NCBI RefSeq assembly: GCF_000305785.2
Contig: NC_018868.3
Span: forward strand, 3,022,270 to 3,086,269
Origin: Simiduia agarivorans SA1 = DSM 21679
GTDB lineage: Bacteria; Pseudomonadota; Gammaproteobacteria; Pseudomonadales; Cellvibrionaceae
Reading direction: 5' to 3'
DNA length: 64,000 bases
In this document: piece after piece, positions 59,632 through 64,000 of the stretch
Layout: each line of letters begins with the position of its first letter
How positions within the stretch are numbered: position 1 is the stretch's first letter
Notes under the pieces: generated by a model
Told to the model about the DNA's origin: nothing
Database searches by the model: none
What the model saw: the letters and a program-made list of their open reading frames with translations, nothing else
Made by a program: the position numbers and the translations under genes

Positions 59632-60231
59632 TCAGACCGCGTGAAGGCGCGCTTCAGTCGCGATGGCGTGCAAGGGCACGTCCCAGGACGCCACAGGCAG
59701 CCGTACCACTTGTTGGCAGCTGTGCGCGAGGCCGATGCGCTTGCCTTGGGGGCGCGGATGGCCCGGTCTGTGGCAGAAGGTGCGGTCGTAATAACCGCCG
59801 CCCATGCCCAGGCGGCCGCCGCACAGGTCAAAACCCACCAACGGCAGTAAAACCAGCTGCAGCAGCCAGGGCTGACGTTGCGGTGCGCTCGCTGTGGGTT
59901 CGGGAATGCCAAAGCGGTTGGCGCGCAACATTGTGCCGGGGCGGTAGCGCCGGAAGTGCAACCGGCCATTTTTCTGCACTACGGGCAGGTAACAATGCTT
60001 GCCGGCCGCCAGTGCCAGGTTGAGCAATGGCCGCGGGTCCAATTCGCCATCGGCGGGCAAATAAAATGCCACGTGTTTGGCGCGCGCGAACCAGAGATGC
60101 TTGTGCAGGTGTTCGGCCAGCGCAAGTGCCGCGCTTTTTTGCTGGCGCTGGGGCAAGGCGCGTCGGCGCGCACGCAATTCGCGTCGGAGCGATTGGCGTT
60201 GGGCGTGAATCTGATCGGAATAGGCAGTCAT
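59632..60231 (-). CDS. fau: 5-formyltetrahydrofolate cyclo-ligase, 199 aa
   Basis: LPLVGFDLCGGRLGMGGGYYDR is the ATP/folate motif and RRELRARRRALP the typical start. It turns 5-formyl-THF into methenyl-THF. The ATG at 60231 is chosen. It lies directly after the 6S RNA gene, the classic ssrS-fau arrangement. Confidence 0.93.
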   Translation of the reverse strand: MTAYSDQIHAQRQSLRRELRARRRALPQRQQKSAALALAEHLHKHLWFARAKHVAFYLPADGELDPRPLLNLALAAGKHCYLPVVQKNGRLHFRRYRPGTMLRANRFGIPEPTASAPQRQPWLLQLVLLPLVGFDLCGGRLGMGGGYYDRTFCHRPGHPRPQGKRIGLAHSCQQVVRLPVASWDVPLHAIATEARLHAV

Positions 60232-60242
60232 AGATAAAGTAG

Positions 60243-60418
60243 GACCCCGAGTGTGCCGTAGCCGGCTTGGCCTTGAACCCGATGGTTCAAGGTGGCGGAA
60301 TCTGTGGTGAATCAGGCTTTCCGACGCGCGGACATGCACACCAACACCAGCTAGACGCCGCCGGGTATAAATTTATCGGCTCGAGGACTTGCCGGACAAA
60401 CGAACACCTCAGGGAGGG
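60243..60418 (-). ncRNA. ssrS: 6S RNA
   Basis: Minus strand. The ends pair (CCCTGAGGTG near 5', CACACTCGGGG near 3') and the 3' arm carries ACCTTGAACC and GGTTCAAGG, as in gammaproteobacterial 6S RNA. It binds RNA polymerase with sigma70 in stationary phase. Ends are approximate. Confidence 0.88.
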
Positions 60419-60471
60419 CTTTATTGTAACCCCGAGGCCCGCAAAAACAATCTTGACTTATCGAAGGAAAT

Positions 60472-60774
60472 TTATTCCGCGTCAAGTTGCGCCAGGGTTT
60501 TATCCAACCGGCTGATCAGCGGGTGCAGGTCTTGTGCGGGTGCGGCGTTGCCAGATTTACCTGCCACCAATAATTCGTGGCTCAGGTTCAGGGCCGCCAT
60601 CACGGCAATGCGCTCGAGGCCGATCACATGGCCGGAGGCGCGGATCGCGCGCATGCGTTCATCCAGTTGCCGGGCAGCGGAAGACAGCGCATCGCGCTCT
60701 TCCGGTGGACAAGCCACCTGATATTCGCGGTCCAATATGCGCACAACGACGGCATTGGCGGGGGGCTTGCTCAT
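60472..60774 (-). CDS. zapA: Cell division protein ZapA, 100 aa
   Basis: VVVRILDREYQVACPPEERD, then AARQLDERMRAIR, a helical tail and typical length. ZapA bundles FtsZ at midcell. The ATG at 60774 lies two bases after the stop of the zapB-like gene. Confidence 0.93.
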   Translation of the reverse strand: MSKPPANAVVVRILDREYQVACPPEERDALSSAARQLDERMRAIRASGHVIGLERIAVMAALNLSHELLVAGKSGNAAPAQDLHPLISRLDKTLAQLDAE

Positions 60775-60776
60775 GC

Positions 60777-60986
60777 TTATCCCTCTGACTCCAGGCTTTT
60801 CAGACGCTTGATCATGGCCTCCACCCGGCTGCGGGCCAGTTCGTTTTTCTCGACCAGCCGCAGCTTCTCCTGTTGCCAGGTGGCCTCGCGGGCCTTGAGC
60901 GCGGCATTTTCTTTGTCCAGCCGCTGGCACAGCTCGATGAGCTGATTGAGCTTGCTTTCCAGTTGCGCGTATTGAGATTCGGCCAT
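60777..60986 (-). CDS. ZapB-like coiled-coil protein (TIGR02449 type), 69 aa
   Basis: The whole protein is a coiled coil (YAQLESKLNQLIELCQRLDK ... VEAMIKRLKSLE). It sits just upstream of zapA, as this family does in pseudomonad-like genomes, and likely acts in division-ring assembly. Confidence 0.85.
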   Translation of the reverse strand: MAESQYAQLESKLNQLIELCQRLDKENAALKAREATWQQEKLRLVEKNELARSRVEAMIKRLKSLESEG

Positions 60987-61213
60987 GATGTAGGGAGTTT
61001 GGTGGTACCTTTTGACGAATAACTATATGCAGCCCGTTGGCGGGGGTCAACAAGTGTTCAAGTAATTTCTCACTCATGTGAGGCATGTGCCCGAAAAATA
61101 AAGCTTTTTTGGTGCTTTTGGGCTAACGGGCCAGGCACTGGCGTCTGTTCAGCGTGGCGGCTTCTGGTAGCATGGCGGCAAATCACGCTATTCACCCGAT
61201 GCAGGACCCCGTT

Positions 61214-61762
61214 ATGTCTGATGTACCCGCCCCCGCCATGCCCGGTTTTGACGGTTTTGCCGATCAGTTGCTGGTGGCTAAATCCCTGGCCAGCCCGACC
61301 GATCTGCAGGGTGTGTTGTGTGGTCGGCTGTGCGGTTCGAAGGGCCTGAATCAGGCCCAATGGCACGACCTGGCCAGGTTGTTGATGGATCTTGAAACGC
61401 TGCCCACGGATCTGGTCGCGCAGCTGGACGCGCTGCACGCGGCGACGCTTGGCCAGTTGGCCGGTGAAGGCTTCGACTTTGATTTACTGTTGCCGGATGA
61501 CCACATTGAACTGGCCATGCGGGTGCAAAGCCTGGCCAGTTTTTGTTCCAGTTTTATGCATGGCCTGGGCGGCGCCGGCATTAAAGGCGATACTCAGTTT
61601 TCAGCCGAAGCGGCCGAAGCCCTGCGCGATCTGGCGGCCATTGCCCAGATGGAAGCCGATACCGAATCCGACGAAGCGTCATTCATGGAAGTGGCCGAAT
61701 ATGTGCGCATGGCGGTACTGACACTGTACATGGAACTGGCACCACGCAAAGACGTGCATTAA
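61214..61762 (+). CDS. UPF0149/YgfB-family protein, 182 aa
   Basis: SLASPTDLQGVLCGRLCG, FCSSFMHGLGGAG and SFMEVAEYVRMAVLTLYMEL are the UPF0149 signature. YgfB relatives influence gene expression in Pseudomonas, but the role here is not known. The ATG at 61214 is chosen. It begins the run ygfB-pepP-ubiH. Confidence 0.9.
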   Translation: MSDVPAPAMPGFDGFADQLLVAKSLASPTDLQGVLCGRLCGSKGLNQAQWHDLARLLMDLETLPTDLVAQLDALHAATLGQLAGEGFDFDLLLPDDHIELAMRVQSLASFCSSFMHGLGGAGIKGDTQFSAEAAEALRDLAAIAQMEADTESDEASFMEVAEYVRMAVLTLYMELAPRKDVH

Positions 61763-61771
61763 CGGAATGCA

Positions 61772-63130
61772 ATGATGGGCATCAGCAAAGCGGAATTTGC
61801 GCGCCGGCGAAAAACCCTGATGGGCATGATGGAGCCCAACAGTATCGCCATTGTGCCCACCGCGCGGCCGAAAACCCGCTCGCGCGATACCGAATACCCT
61901 TTCCGCCCCGACAGCAATTTCTGGTACCTCACCGGCTTTACCGAGCCCGAGGCGGTGTTGGTGTTGCTGCCTGGCCGCAGCCACGGCGAATTTGTGCTGT
62001 TCTGCCGCGAGCGCAATCCGGAAAAAGAAATCTGGGACGGCGTGCGTGCCGGGCCTGAAGGTGTGATTGATAGCCTCGGTGCCGATGATGCGTTCCCGAT
62101 CGACGATATCGACGACATTCTGCCGGGCCTGATTGAAGGCCGCGATCGGGTTTATTACGCCATGGGGCGCGATGCGCTGTTTGATCGCCGGGTGATGAAC
62201 TGGGTCAACCGCATCCGCGAGAATATCGGCCAGGGCGCTGTGCCCCCGGGCGAATTTCTCGATCTGGATCACCTGCTGCACGACATGCGCTTGTACAAAA
62301 GCGCGGCGGAAATCCGCCTGATCCGCACTGCCTGCGAAATATCTGCCGATGCCCACCTGCGCGCCATGGCGGCATGCACGCCCGGTATGATGGAATATCA
62401 GCTGGAAGCGGAATTGGTGTACGAATTCACCCGCCGCGGCGCGCGGGCGCCGGCCTACCCGAGCATTGTGGGTGGTGGCGACAACGCCTGTATTCTGCAT
62501 TACATCGATAACAACAGCAGCCTGCGCAGCGGCGATCTGGTGCTGATCGACGCCGGTTGCGAATACCAGGGCTACGCGGCCGACATTACCCGCACGTTTC
62601 CCGTCAGTGGCGCTTTCAGCCCACCGCAACGCGCACTCTATGAGCTGGTGTTGGCAGTTCAGGAGGCGGCGATTGCAACACTTAAACCCGGCGGCCATTG
62701 GAACCAAGCGCACGAAGTGTCGGTGCGGGTCATGACCGAAGGCCTGGTTGCCCTCGGCTTGCTGGAGGGTGAACCGGCGGCGCTGATTGAAAGCGGTGCC
62801 TACAAAGCGTTTTATATGCACCGTATCGGTCACTGGCTGGGCATGGACGTGCACGATGTGGGCGATTACCGGGTGGGCGATCAGTGGCGGGTACTGGAGC
62901 CCGGCATGGTCCTGACCGTGGAGCCCGGTCTTTACATCAGCCCGCAGGATGAGCGGGTGGCGAAAAAATGGCGTGGGCTGGCGATCCGCATTGAGGACGA
63001 CGTACTGATTACCCGCGATGGCTGTGAAATTTTGTCCGGCGGCGTGCCGAAAACCTGCGACGCCATCGAAGCGCACATGGCGCGCGCGCGCAACCGGAAA
63101 AAAGGCACAGCGCAGGAAAGCCTGTGGTAA
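61772..63130 (+). CDS. pepP: Xaa-Pro aminopeptidase, 452 aa
   Basis: A creatinase-like N-terminal domain and a metallopeptidase domain with the metal ligands: Asp in LIDAGCEY and AADITRTFP, His in HRIGHWLGMDVHD, Glu in TVEPGLY and IRIEDDV. It removes the residue before proline. Confidence 0.95.
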   Translation: MMGISKAEFARRRKTLMGMMEPNSIAIVPTARPKTRSRDTEYPFRPDSNFWYLTGFTEPEAVLVLLPGRSHGEFVLFCRERNPEKEIWDGVRAGPEGVIDSLGADDAFPIDDIDDILPGLIEGRDRVYYAMGRDALFDRRVMNWVNRIRENIGQGAVPPGEFLDLDHLLHDMRLYKSAAEIRLIRTACEISADAHLRAMAACTPGMMEYQLEAELVYEFTRRGARAPAYPSIVGGGDNACILHYIDNNSSLRSGDLVLIDAGCEYQGYAADITRTFPVSGAFSPPQRALYELVLAVQEAAIATLKPGGHWNQAHEVSVRVMTEGLVALGLLEGEPAALIESGAYKAFYMHRIGHWLGMDVHDVGDYRVGDQWRVLEPGMVLTVEPGLYISPQDERVAKKWRGLAIRIEDDVLITRDGCEILSGGVPKTCDAIEAHMARARNRKKGTAQESLW

Positions 63131-63170
63131 ATCAACAGCCACCTGAAAAGCTTTGCGGTATTATCCGGTT

Positions 63171-64000
63171 ATGACTCAAGCTTCTGAAATATCCGTCAGC
63201 GCAACCGACATCGCCATAATCGGCGGTGGCATGGTGGGGGTGACGGCGGCCCTGTTACTGGCGCATGCCTTGCCTGGCAAACGCATCCGGCTGTTGGAGC
63301 GGTTTGCGCTCAACAACCAGACACCCTACCAACCCAGTTTTGATCAGCGCGCCACCGCCATTGCGGCGGGCAGCTTTGAGGCCTTAGCCGCGCTCGATTT
63401 ACTGGCTGAACTGAAACCGCTGAGTGGCAAAATAACCCAGGTCCAGGTCTCCGACCGGGGCCATTGGGGCCACGCCAGCATCGATGCCGCCGAACACAAT
63501 CTGGATGCGCTCGGTTGGGTCGTGCCCAACGCCGCGCTCGGGCAATGTTTATTGCAACGGCTTGCGCAAACGCCGGCGATTGAATGTCTGGCGCCGGTGG
63601 ACGTAGAGCACCTGCGAGCGGGCGCAGACGGATTCACGGTGGCCACGTCGCGCGGCAGCTTCCATGCTGGCCTGGTGATTCTGGCCGACGGTGCTGAACA
63701 CAGCGCGCTGAAGCAATCCCTTGGCCTTGCCACCACCCACACGCGCTATCAACAGCAAGCGGTGATTGCCAATGTGCAAACCGAGTTGCCGCATCAGGGC
63801 CGTGCGTTCGAACGCTTTACCGATTGGGGGCCGATGGCATTGCTGCCACTGGCGGGCAGCCACGAGGCCGCACTGGTGTGGACGCTGAACGATGCACAAG
63901 CCGACATAGCGACCGCCGATGACAACGAATTTTTAGCCCGCTTGCAGTCGCGTTTTGGCGACCGGCTGGGCCGGTTTGTGCGCGTGGGCAAACGCGATAG
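63171..64000 (+). CDS. ubiH: UbiH-type ubiquinone-biosynthesis hydroxylase (3' end outside)
   Basis: FAD-binding start DIAIIGGGMVGVTAALLLA, then FDQRATAIAAGSFEAL and LVILADGAEHSAL. Position after pepP is the standard order. It hydroxylates the quinone ring. 276 codons are visible. Confidence 0.9.
   Translation, partial: MTQASEISVSATDIAIIGGGMVGVTAALLLAHALPGKRIRLLERFALNNQTPYQPSFDQRATAIAAGSFEALAALDLLAELKPLSGKITQVQVSDRGHWGHASIDAAEHNLDALGWVVPNAALGQCLLQRLAQTPAIECLAPVDVEHLRAGADGFTVATSRGSFHAGLVILADGAEHSALKQSLGLATTHTRYQQQAVIANVQTELPHQGRAFERFTDWGPMALLPLAGSHEAALVWTLNDAQADIATADDNEFLARLQSRFGDRLGRFVRVGKRD

Overview
The window looks like the chromosome of a free-living gammaproteobacterium, probably a marine Cellvibrionales-type organism. 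This rests on the ssrS/fau/zapA/zapB-like/ygfB/pepP/ubiH block at the right end, a DUF2058 protein, RlmG, TapT and biosynthetic IlvA, with a fairly GC-rich host backbone. The species assignment is inference; no rRNA or tRNA gene is visible.

Layout. 1-9840: host genes. These are the 5' part of a CopB-like outer-membrane protein, a molybdopterin oxidoreductase, TapT, a GNAT enzyme, DUF6164, a YdjM-type membrane hydrolase, an AAA-like protein paired with an MscS channel, a MOSC protein and PrpE. 9927-31800: a sedentary chromosomal integron. It has an integrase gene on the minus strand behind a sigma70 promoter overlapped by a 20-bp LexA box, then an attI region, then about 35 gene cassettes on the plus strand. 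I delimited 34 attC sites one by one from their RYYYAAC and GTTRRRY ends. Cassette genes are AT-richer than the host and mostly unknown; many encode small membrane, secreted or lipoproteins. 32116-47340: more host genes, including a four-gene minus-strand cluster with two RoxA-like di-heme cytochromes, a patatin-like phospholipase and a small secreted protein, and a 7TMR-DISM/GGDEF protein. 47353-64000: TfoX-like, DJ-1/PfpI, YbaN, thioredoxin 2, acyl-CoA dehydrogenase, Atm1-type ABC exporter, AraC regulator, RpiA, IlvA, a chemoreceptor and the 6S RNA block.

The integron shows much recent rearrangement. A five-cassette block of 2.39 kb occurs twice and differs only by one inserted C, which frameshifts a lipoprotein gene. 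One cassette family (the MRAIV family) occurs four times, with two leader/attC combinations and little sign of coding constraint. A 1268-bp IS3-family element sits twice at exactly the same offset, just inside the leading edge of two unrelated cassettes. A second IS3-family element, with a broken orfB, splits an attC; removing it restores an 81-bp attC of the same family as three intact ones. One cassette carries a decayed TonB-domain gene, and one cassette junction has lost the recombination core.

How it works together. By established integron biology, SOS induction would relieve LexA repression of intI, and the integrase would then shuffle cassettes between attC and attI. The sequence shows that some junctions here (C6/C7, the IS-split attC24, the attC-less last cassette) are probably locked. 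Possible adaptive functions of the cassettes (HEPN-like proteins, immunity-like proteins, zinc-ribbon membrane proteins) are inference from short motifs.
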